This document shows positions 34,567-47,115 of a stretch of 64,000 bases of DNA, piece after piece (within the stretch, counting starts at the first letter, position 1; every line of letters begins with the position of its first letter). Source of the DNA: Bidens hawaiensis (Eukaryota; Streptophyta; Magnoliopsida; Asterales; Asteraceae). Below the pieces are notes generated by a model. The model did no database searches and was not told where the DNA came from. It saw nothing but the letters and a program-made list of their open reading frames with translations. The position numbers were made by a program, and so were the translations under genes. Where the stretch lies: NCBI GenBank assembly GCA_021521415.1, contig JAIQDT010005439.1, positions 1 to 64,000 of the forward strand. Direction: 5' to 3'.

Positions 34567-36179
34567 TAAGATAACTATCCACAAACTAATAAATTAATTA
34601 TTAATGTTTATTGATTAACTTACACACCAAACAATCGAGTCTCCTAGTCGGTCCATGCTTCTAGCCAAAACTGACTAAGAATTCCCAACATCATTTTCGG
34701 CATTCCTTCTTTCAAGTTCAGCCTGTCTAGTTAGGTTCTCCTCATGGCATTTTTGGAATAGTCTCATAAGATTGAAAGGATTTGAGTAGCTGCCCATATA
34801 TAAAACACACATAATTAGTTATTCGAAAATTTGATTTTACTCTAAATAGTTATTCGAAAGCTACCTTGTTCGAAAGGGCATCTGGCAGGGTCTTCACCAA
34901 AATATAAGGCCAACCCATCAGCAGATTTACCCTGTAATGTAAACAATTAATATGGATTATAATGTTAATCCAAAAGGCAACTTTCTTACAAATTATAATA
35001 AAAGAAAATCATCTGTGAAAGGAACTTAAGAGCCTATTTTATAATCTTATAATGGTAAAATGTATTGAGATTTACCACGACACAATAGTAACTTGTAACA
35101 TTTGTCATTTCGGCCTCGGCATGCTTAATGAACTGCTTCAATGTCTGACAACGTCATGGAAGGAATGAAAAAAACACAATGTAATGATATATTATCATGT
35201 AGTCTTTATAGCAAGTTTACTTACCGTGTGAAAACTTGCAGATATAGGGCCGTCGTTTGCACACGCGTCTAGTTCTTGCTTCACTTTTCTTAGTCCAATG
35301 CTAAGGGCCAGCATTTCTTCTGCTAAAGTCTTCAATTGTATCTGCAATTTAACGCATTCATAAGTCATCTACTAACAAGTCTATGCAAAAAACAGATTAG
35401 TTTAAACCTTTGTTGCAGCTTCTAGGCTAACAAGATCATCTGGGAATTCTAAAAGAGCTGGTGATTTGTTGGCAAGAAGCTGTACAATATAAAAATGTTT
35501 ATTTAGTATGAATCGTAAATAGAAATTGTTAACTATTAGGGGCTGTTGTACCTTGCAGAGATAATGCATTAAGGTCATCCTGCTGTTTGAAGCGCGTGTA
35601 TCTGTCAATTTCAAAAGACTATCCAACTTGAAACCAACTGCTGCACCTGCAGATTCCGGATCACATTAGATAAATACGTATGATCTATCACTTAAGACGG
35701 ATTTAGTGATGTTATTACCTCTAGAAGCTCCTGGATATAATGTATTCCCCAAATATAATATTTTCTTCATAACTTCCTTAAATTTGACAGACTTACAGAC
35801 CTGATAAACCAACAACAGAACTCGATCAGGTACAAATTATAAAAAAAATAGGATCATAGCATTAGTTTATAACAATGTAACACCTCGTCACACGCAGCTT
35901 TTACAGTATTTAAATTATTCTTGAATTCTGCAAGCTGATAAGAAGTCGGATTGAGATAAAATATAAAGGACCAGAACATGTAAGAATTAGCAGGCACATC
36001 ACAAACCTGAGAATTAAACTGAAATATGAACAAAAATATATTTAACTTTGCCTCTATACGTGGCACCTTCATTAGCTCCATAAAAGACTGCAATACAGTT
36101 AAATTCTTGGGTGTTAGAAGGCATGATCATATAACCAAAACTATTAAATAAATTTTCATTTGTGATAATAAAAGACTAA

Positions 36180-36348
36180 GGGGGTGTTTGGGATTCCTTA
36201 TTTTACTTCCTTATAGCTTTTCATTAAGTTAATAAGTTATAAAAGTGTAACTTATGGAACTTAACATAAGCAATCTCAAACACCTTATTACTTCTCAAAA
36301 AGTTTATAAGTTATAAGTTGGTGAAAATAAGCAATCTCAAACACCCCC
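36180..36348. mobile_element. Tourist-like MITE inside the formin pseudogene
   Basis: Starts GGGGGTGTTTGGGATT, ends AATCTCAAACACCCCC, flanked by TAA at 36177-36179 and 36349-36351. 169 bp, no ORF. PIF/Harbinger (Tourist) type. Confidence 0.9.
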
Positions 36349-37464
36349 TAAATTACAATCTTTTTCCTTTAAACATAGCCAAATTATGAATTGGCTCCTT
36401 TAAAGTGTTCATTTACACTCGTTGTCGTTTATATAGCAAAGTGCCTCCTATTTAGTCATTTAACTTAACGTCCATTAAATTAACGAGTTAAGTGGCAGCA
36501 TGTGCTAGCTCATGTAAGAATAGTTACCTTGAGTTGCTCCATCTCTTCTTTTGTAGGACAGAATTTGAGAATAGTTTCTACTTGTTCAGCATCTAAAAGT
36601 GTGTCATCTATAGCCAAAATTGCTTCCTAATTATCCATATTCAGAGGAATTTGTAATTATCATTAAACCTCATGCAAATTTAAAGTAATTATCCAAATTG
36701 AGAGATACCCACACTTACCACCATACCAGGAGGTGGCATTTTAACCTTTGTAAGCATGATATCCGTGATACTGGCCCTCAGATAAATACAAGCATGCAAA
36801 TTGCATATATAATTTTGACTAGCAACATTCATTATTGTTACAACAAATTATATATATATACCTTTGTCTTCGCGGTGACTCACTTAAGCATTTTGGACAC
36901 TCACAACCGCTACAACAAGATCGATCCTCTGGGGCTCTGTTATGAATAAGTGCCTTGAATTCTGATACATCAAGTTCTGGCGGACTAGAATTCAATAGCA
37001 TAACATCATCAATATTGAAAGTTAATCTTGAAACGGTTCATTAAGAAAGTTGAAGGGGCTAAGTGAAAGAATTTTAGTAAAGTTTATTTTGGTACGTTTA
37101 TTTAGTATGGTAAAAATAAACTAGTTATTTAGTTTCCTAGAATGAGTTGTCTTGTTTTGCAAGTTGTTAGTTTAGTATAAATAGATGGTTAGGGTTTATG
37201 TAATTTGTAAAAGTCAATAATTATAATAAAACAGAGAAATAGTCGATCTTGGTTGAGATCAAATATTGTGTTCTTGGGCTTGATTTCCAACAATCAATAG
37301 TAGTTAGAATACATGGTATACATACATGCATGCATGCATTGCAATTTAAAGAAATAAAACTATGATTTTGACTAGCAAGATTGATTAGAATGAAACAAGA
37401 AAATATAGAAAGAAACCAAAGACGAATGATGGTTACCTTCGTCTTTGTAGTTCCTCCCACAAGC

Positions 37465-37680
37465 TTCCTCCAGGTGTTGGCGGTGGGGGAGGTGCACGTG
37501 AACCTCCAGGTGATGGCCATGGGGGAGGTGCACATCCTAGCGGTGGTGGTGGGGGGATGCACCTCCTGGAAGCGGCGGGGGTGGGAGAGGTGCACACAAT
37601 CCTCCAGGTGGTGGCGGTGGGGGAGGTGCAGGTGCACCTCCACTAAATGGCTGCACCTCCACTAAATGGTGGGGCTTCAT
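37465..37680 (-). repeat. Proline-coding ~45-60-bp repeats (FH1 remnant)
   Basis: Repeats of GGTGCACCTCCCCCACCGCC separated by CTGGAGG encode runs such as APPPPPPPGG on the minus strand. A 20-bp word (CCATTTAGTGGAGGTGCA) is directly duplicated at the upstream edge. One length change puts later repeats in another frame. Confidence 0.8.
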
Positions 37681-37899
37681 ACATTGGAGTTAATTTCAAA
37701 ATTAGACAAGGGATGCAAATTTTGGATGTGAAATTAATGTGCGTGTAGGAGATCCACCAACAATTAATGTTGAAATTTATCAACCAGAATTTCAATTTCT
37801 CTTTTAAACTTCATCCACCAATATAATTAACAGAATACATGCTAAAAAAGGAAGTTTAGTGATGAGGTGGGGTTTAATCCTCTTATATAACGTACCAAG

Positions 37900-38407
37900 T
37901 AGGGCTGTTCAAAAAGCTCGCGGCTCGTGGTTCGCTCGAAAAAAGCTCGGCTTGAAAAAAGCTCGAACAAAAACGGCTCGGCTCGGCTCGGTTTCGAATC
38001 GAGCCTAGCCCGAGCCATGGTCGACTCGGCTCGTGGCTCGGTGGTTATATATATATAATTAATAATGTATATATATGTATATATTAATTATTATATATTT
38101 ATCTCTTATATATGGACTTGATTTGAACATCTATCTATTTGGCTAAATTTTTTTTGCATATGGTTTATTAAATTAAATATTATATATGTTAAGTTAAGCT
38201 ATTAAGTTTAAAATTTGCATTATTTTTTTGCATTTCGAGCCAATTCGAATTGAGCCGAGCTGGCTCGTTTTAAAACCGAGCCGAACTCGAGCTCAGGTTT
38301 TCAGCTCGATTTTGAATTCGAGCTCGAGCCGAGCCAACTGGATCAAAATTTGAGCCGAGCCCGAGACAGCTCTGGTTCGAGCTCAACTCGGCTCGTGAAC
38401 ACCCCTA
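37900..38407. mobile_element. hAT-type MITE (508 bp)
   Basis: Begins TAGGGCTGTTCA and ends TGAACACCCCTA, inverted with one mismatch. The 8-bp TSD GTACCAAG is at 37892-37899 and 38408-38415. Both ends are packed with GAGCCGAGC/GCTCGGCTC words, giving long self-complementary arms. No transposase. Confidence 0.93.
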
Positions 38408-38582
38408 GTACCAAGGCTTGTTTTAAACCACATCTTAACATTTATTAACTAAACATTATATCTACAATACTCAAGACTTGAGAACACCCATTAAAGTGTT
38501 TTCAAGTGGCATCTTTAAAAGATGTGTATGGTATAATATTTTCAGTGGTTCGTTAACAAAAGGGGATCCCACCATTCTCACA

Positions 38583-38700
38583 TGGGGGCTGGGTGGTAAG
38601 GTGGTTATGGTGTAAAATAGGAGGTCAAGAGTTCAATTCATGTAAAGTATAACATTTAGCCGTTCAAAAATCCAAAGCAGACTCCCGGGGAGATTTACAT
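38583..38700 (+). other. Possible SINE head
   Basis: GGTGGTAAGGTGGTTATGG followed after about 30 bases by GAGTTCAATTC, which fits an RNA polymerase III B box. The A box is weak and no tail or TSD was fixed. Confidence 0.3.
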
Positions 38701-39919
38701 AGTTAAATCATAATATGTATCGATTAAACAATTTGGGACAAAACTACATTAGACCCGATTAGGATGATGAGCATGAAACCATACATTATACATGGTTGTC
38801 TCAATGTTCTTGATCGAAGGTCTAAATCGAACTAAAATGTTGAGGCAATTTTCAAAAACTCTATGATATGGCCCCTCCTCTGTTACCCGAGTTTGAGACC
38901 GGCAATAATAAACTAATAAGTTTGTAGTTGGCGGAGTTAAAATATTTATTTTTTTAATTATTATTTTTGTGTGTATATATATTTAAATGAAATTTACTCT
39001 TCTTGTTTTATTTGATATAAACTGTTTAATTAGACTTTCATAATCAATTAATAATAAAGTTTATAAAAAAAACTTTTTTCAAAAGACATATAAGCAAGTC
39101 TTAAATAATCAGAAAAAATAATTAAGAACAAAATTAACAAGTTAAAATATACATTCTTATAACTGTGTTCATTTTTATTCAATATTAAGGATATTCAATT
39201 TTGGTTTTCATGATTTCATTTTATATAAAATTGGTCATTTAAAACTAAATGAAAATAACGCAATAATTGTGCGTATAATTATATAATCAGTAAGTTATTT
39301 TAACATGAATAAAACTATAATAGTAAAGATATATATAATAAGAAACATAATCAAATACATTTTATTCTTAACATGAAAACAGTGAGAACCAATTTGTTGT
39401 TATTTTTATGTTTATTTTTATAGGTGTTTGTTGTTATTTTTTGTTCGTATTTGCTAGTTTTCGATTATGAGACGATAAGTATTTCCTGATTTATATTTTG
39501 TTATTATTATTAGATTTTTTTCTTTTGCTATTATAAGTATTTGTTGGTATTTGCTGTTATTATTTTGTTCTTGATTTTTATTATTTTGTTGTATTTTTTA
39601 GGTTTTTTTATTTGTTATTATAAATCATGTTTATGTAGATTGGTATTGTAGTTGGTATTGTTTCTTACGTTCTCATTTTTTTATAAATTATTATTATTTC
39701 CTACGTTCTCATGTTAAGATTAAAATGCACATGAACCTTCCCCTATATAATAATATGTTTAATTATTAAGGATGATATGCATGATCCATGACATGAGCCT
39801 TTCCTATTAATTTGTGGCCCATCAATAAGTATTAATATACAATAAAGGCCCATTTCAAAAACCGAGATACATAACCTATATTTTGATGAAGGCCCTAAAA
39901 TTTGAAGGCCTAAAGCAAA
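38701..39919. other. Intergenic, T-rich low complexity
   Basis: 39380-39720 consists of imperfect TTGTTATTTTT / TATTTGTTGGTATT repeats. No gene seen. Confidence 0.5.
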
Positions 39920-40297
39920 TGTATTGCCAATATTCTATATTAGTTTTAGGATTGTGTATGTCTTTATATTTTCTTAGAATTGATGTAATACGTACCTTAG
40001 TACATTTATTTTGTATCATGTTATGTAAACTTGGAGAAATTGGGAACCCTATATAAAGGGACACTTAACCCATTTCTCCAACAATCTTTGTGAAAAAACC
40101 CTTTGCAAAATATACTTTCCATATACTAAAAACTCTCACTTCCTCCCTCCCTTTCCTAGCTCACGGCCACCATTCCTACACCACAAGATCCGAGATCTCG
40201 GTCCTTGCTAGTTGTTCCCACCAACTAGTAGAGAGGTTGATCCAAGACAACTGGTTCTTAGTTTGTTGTGTTGTTTGATCCGGTCACGGGACCTGCA
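39920..40297 (+). repeat. 5' LTR of the gag-only element
   Basis: TGTATTGCCAATATTC at the start, CACGGGACCTGCA at the end. CCCTATATAAAGGG (about 40048-40061) is a likely TATA region and is itself nearly palindromic. Confidence 0.88.
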
Positions 40298-40299
40298 AT

Positions 40300-40310
40300 T
40301 GGTATCAGAG
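40300..40310 (+). promoter_or_regulatory. Primer binding site, tRNA-iMet
   Basis: TGGTATCAGAG, then diverging. Eleven bases complementary to initiator tRNA-Met, two bases past the 5' LTR. Confidence 0.85.
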
Positions 40311-40625
40311 ATTTCGGGCTCTACTAGTTGTAAATCTTGGGTCACAACCTTGGATTTTGGTCTTGTGTGTGTGAAAAGACGGATTTTCAAGAAAATAAGT
40401 GGGTTCGTGTTCATAAGTTCTTAAAATTTTCAAGAAAATAAAGTTTGTTTATCTTCAAAAATGATAAAGTTTGGTTGAAAAGTTGATTTTTTGGAGCTTG
40501 AATTCTCAAAGTTGGTGTTTGTGTTGGTACATGTGAAAGAATACTTCAGAAATTGTGATAATCATGCAAATGGGTATGTTTGAGAAATGTTTTGGAAAGT
40601 TGGTTGGTGACATTCTTCTTTTAGT

Positions 40626-41160
40626 TTAAAGAAAATTCGAATACATTTGGATTGGTCGAATACTTTATCCAGACTCGATTACAACTCACTAACTCGAATA
40701 CACTGATTTCACTCGATTACAAAGCTTTGATTCTCATACAATCATTCTCATTTGATTACAAGTGTGAAAATCGATTAGAAAGCATGTTCGATTCCATTTG
40801 GCCCATTCGAATACACTTGGGCCACTCGAATACACTTGGGTCACTCGCATACACTTGGGCCATTCGATTACAACTTCCCGATTCGCATACAAAGCCTCAT
40901 TCGATTACACTTGCCCACTCGCATACAAAGTTCATTCGATTACATAAGTCTCATTCGCTTACATCTCTCCTGTTCGATTACAATCTTGATTCGATTACAA
41001 GTGCACCACTCGAATACAATCATTGACTCGCATACTTTCATTCCATTCGCATACATTGTCCCAATTCGAATACACTGTTCCCACTCGCATACAACTCTCT
41101 GTTTCGATTACAATACCTCAATTCAAATAGAATTGTTAAATTCGAATACATCTTTGTTGT
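40626..41160 (+). repeat. Degenerate ~19-bp tandem repeat in the leader
   Basis: About 28 units of the form (T/C)TCG(A/C)(A/T)TACA followed by 8-11 variable bases. The words TTCGATTACA, CTCGAATACA and CTCGCATACA recur at 17-23-base steps, mostly 18-19. The array lies between the primer site and gag. All open frames across it (40652-41026 and 40836-41198) are by-products. Confidence 0.9.
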
Positions 41161-41577
41161 CCATTTTTCTAAGTCAATTGTATTTTAATCAAAACTGATT
41201 TAAATACATTTTCATTAGATTACATTACACTTAGTTTTTAAGCAGTTTTTGTTTCAAGAGTATTTTTACAAAAAAAAAAGTAATTTGGCAGGAAATTTTT
41301 TCTTGAACGAATTTTTTCCTGAATACTCCTCATAAGTGAGACTTCATTCTTGAAAATTTTGGCGAAAATATTTATTTTTGGATATATTTCGGTGATTTTT
41401 GGCAGGAAAATCGGAAAAAAAATTTCTTAAACGAAATTTTGCGGGGATATTCCTAATGTATTGGGTACTCTTCCCTTAAATTTTGTTGACATATTTTCCG
41501 GCCGACTGTTTACGCGTTTCGGCTAGCCGAGGGGGAGAAAACGAGTAATTTAAGGAGGAGTTTATTAGTGATACATG

Positions 41578-43363
41578 TCTTGCAATTCTAAGCTTGAAGG
41601 AAGTCTCAACATGAGGGAAGGCCAAAAGGACATGTTAAAAGAAGAATTCAACATGTTTAAACATACTTAAGAAGAATAGGTTGCCTCTCTCGTCAACAGA
41701 TTTGAGTCACTCGTTACTAAATTGAGAAGTGCCGGTATCACAAATAAATTGTCTGAGATTAACATGAAGTTGTTGCATTCACTGCCTTAAACATGGAACA
41801 ACAGTGTGATTACCATCAGGAGAACGACAAACCTGGATACCTTAACACTCTCAGAGTTGACTTCTACCATCAAGTTTTGGTGCAAAGAAAATAAAGATGA
41901 GACAAGTGTTGTGGGTGTAAGCAGTCAAGCAAGTCCTATCATCCCCAAGTGTGCTGTAGGTGGAAGTAGTCAAGCTAGCACCTCGTCAAGCTCCACTGAT
42001 GGGATTCCTACACCTGCCTCACTCATTTCCTAGGTACACAAACTTTGCACAAAAGATTGTATTGATAAAGTTTTTCACTATAGAAACCACAATGCTAAAA
42101 TTCTAGAACAAATAGATAGCATTAAAGTTCAGAATGAAGATCTTAAAAAGGCTGCAAAGATTTACACTACTAGGATTAACAATCATGGTAATGATATGAC
42201 AAAAGTTAGGGAAAAGGTCACTGTTGCCACAAATTTAGCCCAACGTCATGAAAATCATGTAATTGAACTAAACGCTAAAATTTCCAAATTAGAGATTGAG
42301 TTAACCGAATAGAAAATTGCCATAGAAAACTTTGAGTTAGTTTCCGAAAAGCTGAACAAACTAATTGGGTCACAAATGGAGTTAAGAATAAAGACATGAA
42401 TAAGCTATGATAGTTCTACAGTTTCACCTCCTTTTAATGTTAACTATACAAGTTTTCCTCACTTTAGTTTTAACTCACCACCATAGGAATAAATGGTCTA
42501 TGGTATTGGTCATGTGCCAATTTCAAAGACATTTGTTCCTGCTGCTCCCAAGACTGTTGATTCAGTTGTTCCTTCAGATAGTCCCAATGGTAGTTCATCT
42601 TCTTCAGTAGTTTGTGTAAAAAGAAAGTGGGTCGGTGAAAAGGCCTGTTGAGGTGAACATAACTAGTTGTTCATCATCAAGTTGTGAGACTGAGGATAAT
42701 TCAACTAAAAGAAAAGTGTTTGAAAATGACAATCAACCGAGTACTTCATGTAAATACGTGCCACCAAATAAAATATCATTTTCACAAACAACTAATCAAT
42801 CACAAAATCCTCAGTCATACAACTGTTTTGATAACAACTACTATGGTAATTATCAACAAAATTTTGTTGATCCATATTACACTAATGTTTTTGATGATCG
42901 GGGTCAATCATCATATGTGTTTTATAATCATGTTCCTTTTCACGGATCACCTTTCCCACCACACCAACCATTTTATAGTTCTGATGAGTTTTATTGTGCT
43001 CCTAGGAGAAAATGTTGTTTTGTTTGTGGTCATTCTTCTCACCTTTCAAGACATTGCAAACACTGGTTCAAGCAACAACTTGATATTCAAAGGCGGCTTA
43101 GTCAGTCCCCGAAAGGTGCTTTTAGTAGCCCAGATTCAATGACTGATCAACCCGATAGCGAAGCCAGTGAAGTGGATGTAAGATCCAAAGTCAATAAAGT
43201 AAAACTCAAGAGAAAACCATTTTCTAAAACTAGAAAGGATAAAATCAAAAAGGATCCTAAGACTGAAAACTCTGAGGATTCACCAAAAACAGTTTTAAAA
43301 TTCAGAAAACAAAAGTCCAAAATTGTCAAAAACCAAGGAACAAGTTTGTGCTTGGACTCCTAA
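41578..43363 (+). pseudogene. Decayed Copia-like gag with CCHC zinc knuckle
   Basis: The block ASLVNRFESLVTKLRSAG followed by LSEINMKLLHSLP and TWNNSVITIRR matches the Copia gag capsid pattern. At least three stop codons (two near 41670 and one near 41790) break it. From 42638 to 43363 a long frame carries FVCGHSSHLSRHC, which with the preceding Cys forms C-x2-C-x4-H-x4-C, then a Lys/Arg-rich tail (LKRKPFSKTRKDKIKKD). The zinc knuckle would bind the element's RNA. The frame ends at 43363 and no pol follows. Confidence 0.8.
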
Positions 43364-45866
43364 GGACTATTCTTCAAGCGATGAGTCGCCAAGAAATAAT
43401 TGTTTTCAAGAAATAAAATCAAGTTTTGTCGATTTATTGCCGACTTTCCCGAGACAACTAAGTCTCGGGAACCCAAGTCTATTTAAACGCTTAGTGTATG
43501 TAGGGTCAATCAGGGAGGACTATCAAGGGTATTCGGTACTTATATAGTGGTTGCACCCTAAATATGATGGAAGACGAACCATTGCTATTTGATGCTAAAC
43601 CATTCGATGGCGGATTCGAGTCTTTCATAAGCGACATGGGAGAACTACAAGGAAAGGGAAGTGTTTCATACTTTGTGCTTCAACAATGCCAACCTTGTTC
43701 AAATGGATCAACCATAACTTGTCGAGCCTTTCTCAAGTGATGGATCAAGCATCAACTGCTGGGTTTCGGTATGAATCTCTTCAACTTTGTTATATGATGT
43801 GATAATACATGTTTAGGATAGTCAATCTGACAACAGCTTTTTTGACCTTTTCACTAAAGCCATTGTTTTATTTTGATTAAAACAGCTTATCTATCTTTTT
43901 GTATATAAAATTATAAATATTTTTCAAACATGTCACAATTTTAGAGAGAGAAATGAGTTAAGTATAACTCACCAAAAAGATTTTACCTTCGTTAAGAAAA
44001 ACAAAATTGAGTCAATTGACTAACCAAAAATATTTTATATTATTAACTTATTTAAAAAAATCAGGAAAAGATTCAAAAATATATTCTCTCATTTAGAGGG
44101 AGCTCTTGCTTAGAGGGAGTCGGATAATTAAAAATTATAAAATCTTGAGAAATCGATCCGACCTTTGGAAAATGATAAGAAAGTGTCTTTAGTGATCCTA
44201 GCACATGAAAAGAGTAGATCAAAAGCCAACAAGATCATTGCTTGATGTGTAGATAGGCTTGACAAACGAATAAGTGTCATAGTGATATAAACTTAAATAC
44301 TCGCCTATGTTAGTGGTTACACTCTTATGAAGCGGTTGCCGACTCCAAGTAAGTCATATTGATGAAGGCAAAAATCCTAATAGTCAGTCATACACGAGCC
44401 CGTTAGTGATTGGTCACAAAATGAAAACTTATTTCTTGCTTTAGATTCTAATACTGAAAAATCAAAAATTATTAAAGCAGAAAAACTGCAAAATGCTTAA
44501 AAATATTCAAATCAACAACAAAAATGTTGATAATTTATCAAACAAAAGGGGTATATTAAAACTATGTGACGTGGGGCAAACAAGTAAGACCTAAACACTT
44601 TATATGAAGGCTTGTAAGTCCGGATGGCATGTAAGTCCATGGTTCAACCTTTAATATTGTTTGAAAGAAAAATTTTGCAAAAAGTCTTTATAAGCTCAAA
44701 TGTTTTGATCAATCATTAGGGGGTCGGAGTCAATTCGTGGTGATACTGATGAACATAAACTATGCCTGAGGTATGATGGAGTTTGTAATTTGTCGGATTA
44801 AAGGGGGACCACATAAGTATTGCGCCTAATTCATACCTTAACGTATCACGGTGACATCAAAATACTTGTTAAGTTTAAAGTGGACAAAATATATATACAA
44901 TCGACTTTGGGTTCTTGGCATAATAATATCCAAATAGAAGTGTGATCTAGAACATTATCGATCAATGTGATTCCATGTTGTGATCTTTCTCGCAAAAATA
45001 TTAAAGTCATTAGAAAATTATGTAAATATTATTGTTATATAATATTAAATTCATCTTTACGCCTATCTTTTTCATTTTTCTTGATTTATTTTATGTTTCA
45101 ACTTCAAAATATTATGTGTGTGTGTATATATATATATTAGAAATATTATAATATATGAAAAATCCAAAAAGATTTTAAGTTTTTATGTATTTGTACATAT
45201 TTTGTTAAACCTTTGTTTTATTCAAAATCATGTGTTTTGTTGTCAAGGCCGTTTATGCAAAGTTCGTTGGAAACCTGGGACTTAAATAAATCATTTACAA
45301 GTTGAGGACTGAAATTGATATTTTATGAAAAGTCAAAATAAAATAAAATTTCAGAGTTATTCTGTAAATACTTCAAACCAATGGCATGTTTTGAAAAAGA
45401 AAATTCTTCTTTGACCCTCGATGGGTCTGTGAACGAATCTTATTCGCTCTAAGTTTTGTGTAGATCAAGATCAAGTGTCGTGGGCTGCAGAGACTGAAGT
45501 TGCCGATGCTGAAGCGCTTAAAAGAAAACGAGAACGTGACAGTTGACGGTTAAACCTAAAAAATAGTTGATCGTGTCTGAAGATCAGTCGAAGGACAAAG
45601 CAAAGAAACAAGTCGGCACAAGAAAGTCAACAAAAGAAAATTAGATGTCGAGCCTCCCGCATTTGATGTTTCTAAAATTTGTTGCTGCCGATTCTTCCCA
45701 GGAAATAAGAGTGAAGTTCAAGTCTTCAAGATCGGAAAATAAAGAATAGTCAAGATCCAATCTCGTTCAAGCTCTTGGATCAAGACAAGTACTAGATTTT
45801 GAGAAATAAAGACGAAGCAAGGAACTTGATGAAGGCTTCTGGACATACTCAATCCTAGAGGGAGAT
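43364..45866 (+). other. Non-coding interior of the gag-only element
   Basis: AT-rich, no domain recognised in any frame. Scattered short open frames carry no pol motif. Contains a short TGTGTG(TA)n run near 45115-45138. Confidence 0.6.
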
Positions 45867-46243
45867 TGTAGGGCCAATATTCTATATTAGTTTTAGGATT
45901 GTGTATGTCTTTACATTTTCTTAGAGTCGGTGTAATACGTACATCAGTATGTTTATTTTGTATCATGTTATGTAAACTTGGAGAAATGGGGGACCCTATA
46001 TAAAGGGTCACTTAGCCAATTTCTCCAACAACCTTTGTGAAAAACCCTTTGCAAAATATACTTTCCATATACTTAAAACTCTCTCTTCCTCCATCCCTCT
46101 CCTAGATCACGGCCACCATTCATACACCACAAGATCCGAGAGCTCAGTCCTTGCTAGTTTTTTTCGCCAACTAGTAGAGAGGTTGATCCAAGACAACTAG
46201 TTTTTAGTTTGTTGTGTTGTTTGGTCCGGTCATGAGACCTACA
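45867..46243 (+). repeat. 3' LTR of the gag-only element
   Basis: Starts TGTAGGGCCAATATTC, ends CATGAGACCTACA. Differs from the 5' LTR at several positions. Confidence 0.88.
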
Positions 46244-46461
46244 GCAAATCCTTATTTGGCTGGCCCACGGGCCATGCCTGACATTTTATCTAATTATGTA
46301 GTTCAAAATTATGTCCATTATTTTGAAATGCCTATGAGTTTTCCTCTTTATGGTTAGGACTGGTTACACTACAATGTATTCTTGTCTCACGATCGTTGTA
46401 CTACACTCATTCTTTATTCACCGAATGATTAAACTCTTATCGAATTAGTTTATGCAGTCTT

Positions 46462-46530
46462 CCATGTCCCTTTCATTCGAGAGTAAATTAGCAACATGTC
46501 CCTTTCATTCGAGAGTAAATTAACAGGGGT
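46462..46530. repeat. Short direct duplication
   Basis: CATGTCCCTTTCATTCGAGAG plus AAATTA occurs twice in tandem, at about 46462 and 46497. Confidence 0.8.
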
Positions 46531-46884
46531 TGATTAAACCATACCATATAGTGTTTCTTAACCCTACCACACACTTACATGAAGTGAATTTACTTTGTTT
46601 TATTTTCATGTATGTACTAAGGGTTTGTTGGACACACTGAATTAAAAACGCAGCAACACGATAAATAGTTTTATGAGAACTCCCAACGACTTTTCTCTTG
46701 TATATTAATAGAGAGCAAAACATTTTAATCACACTTTACAATTACCCTAGACCATCTATTTGTACTAGAGAACTATATTTATTATACTCAAATACTTATC
46801 TCAATTGTAATCTAATACTAACATTATCTCTTCTAATTAAATCAAACTAGATAACTAACACATTAAAATACTAATAATTAAATA

Positions 46885-47115
46885 AGACAGATGTACAGAA
46901 AATTGTCCTTCATATTTGTACCCAATTTCAGCGTTTGTCCTTTATCTTTAAAATCGACTTAATTTGTACTTATACGCTTTTAAATGCTACAACTTTTGTC
47001 CTTTGGCCCTATCCCAATTAATTTTATCGTTAAACATGGTCATGTGTCTTACGAGGGAAAATTGGTCTTTATACCTACTTATTTAAAAACATTCAAAGAA
47101 TCAAACTAAAAGAAT
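46885..47115. repeat. Left arm of a ~200-bp inverted repeat pair
   Basis: The block with AAAATCGACTTAATTTGTACTT and TGTCCTTTGGCCCTA is found in reverse complement at 54905-55105 (AAGTACAAATTAAGTCGATTTT, TAGGGCCAAAGACA). Long inverted ends 8 kb apart could be Mutator-like TIRs, or two unrelated insertions of one repeat. Confidence 0.6.

Larger units (their letters stand above)
34764..37680 (-). pseudogene. Formin (FH2) pseudogene, paralogue of the gene at 55.8-59.9 kb
   Basis: Exon-like blocks on the minus strand follow the FH2 domain in order: FH1 Pro-rich plus SLWEELQRR (to 37437), 36984-36862, 36776-36719, 36626-36528, 36087-36007, 35934-35884, 35800-35719, 35646-35552, 35479-35408, 35341-35225, 35144-35076, 34931-34865, 34789-34764. 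Most have GT/AG edges and the same lengths and phases as the intact paralogue. Damage: no N-terminal exon; the FH1 repeats shift frame and hit a TAG; the KPLHW lasso motif is absent; about 14 residues are missing before the RASITDIM block; the 42-nt NY..CEQ exon is gone and a MITE sits in that gap; the last exon lacks one base and stops at 34764-34766. Formins nucleate and elongate actin filaments. This copy cannot make a normal FH2 dimer. Confidence 0.88.
39920..46243 (+). mobile_element. Gag-only, Copia-like LTR retrotransposon (TR-GAG type)
   Basis: LTRs 39920-40297 (378 bp) and 45867-46243 (377 bp), both containing TTGTATCATGTTATGTAAAC and a TATATAAAGGG promoter-like block. The 5-bp TSD GCAAA is at 39915-39919 and 46244-46248. 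The primer site TGGTATCAGAG (40300-40310) lies two bases after the 5' LTR; the polypurine tract AGAGGGAGA lies just before the 3' LTR. The interior has a decayed gag with a CCHC knuckle, but no protease, integrase, reverse transcriptase or RNase H was seen in 43.4-45.9 kb. It would need another element's enzymes to move. The LTRs differ visibly, so it is older than the Tekay-like element. Confidence 0.88.

Noticed and set aside
40652..41198. Two 120-124-codon frames as a novel repeat protein
   Set aside because: Overlapping frames on the same 19-bp DNA repeat. The period is not a multiple of three and varies, so no protein repeat is maintained.
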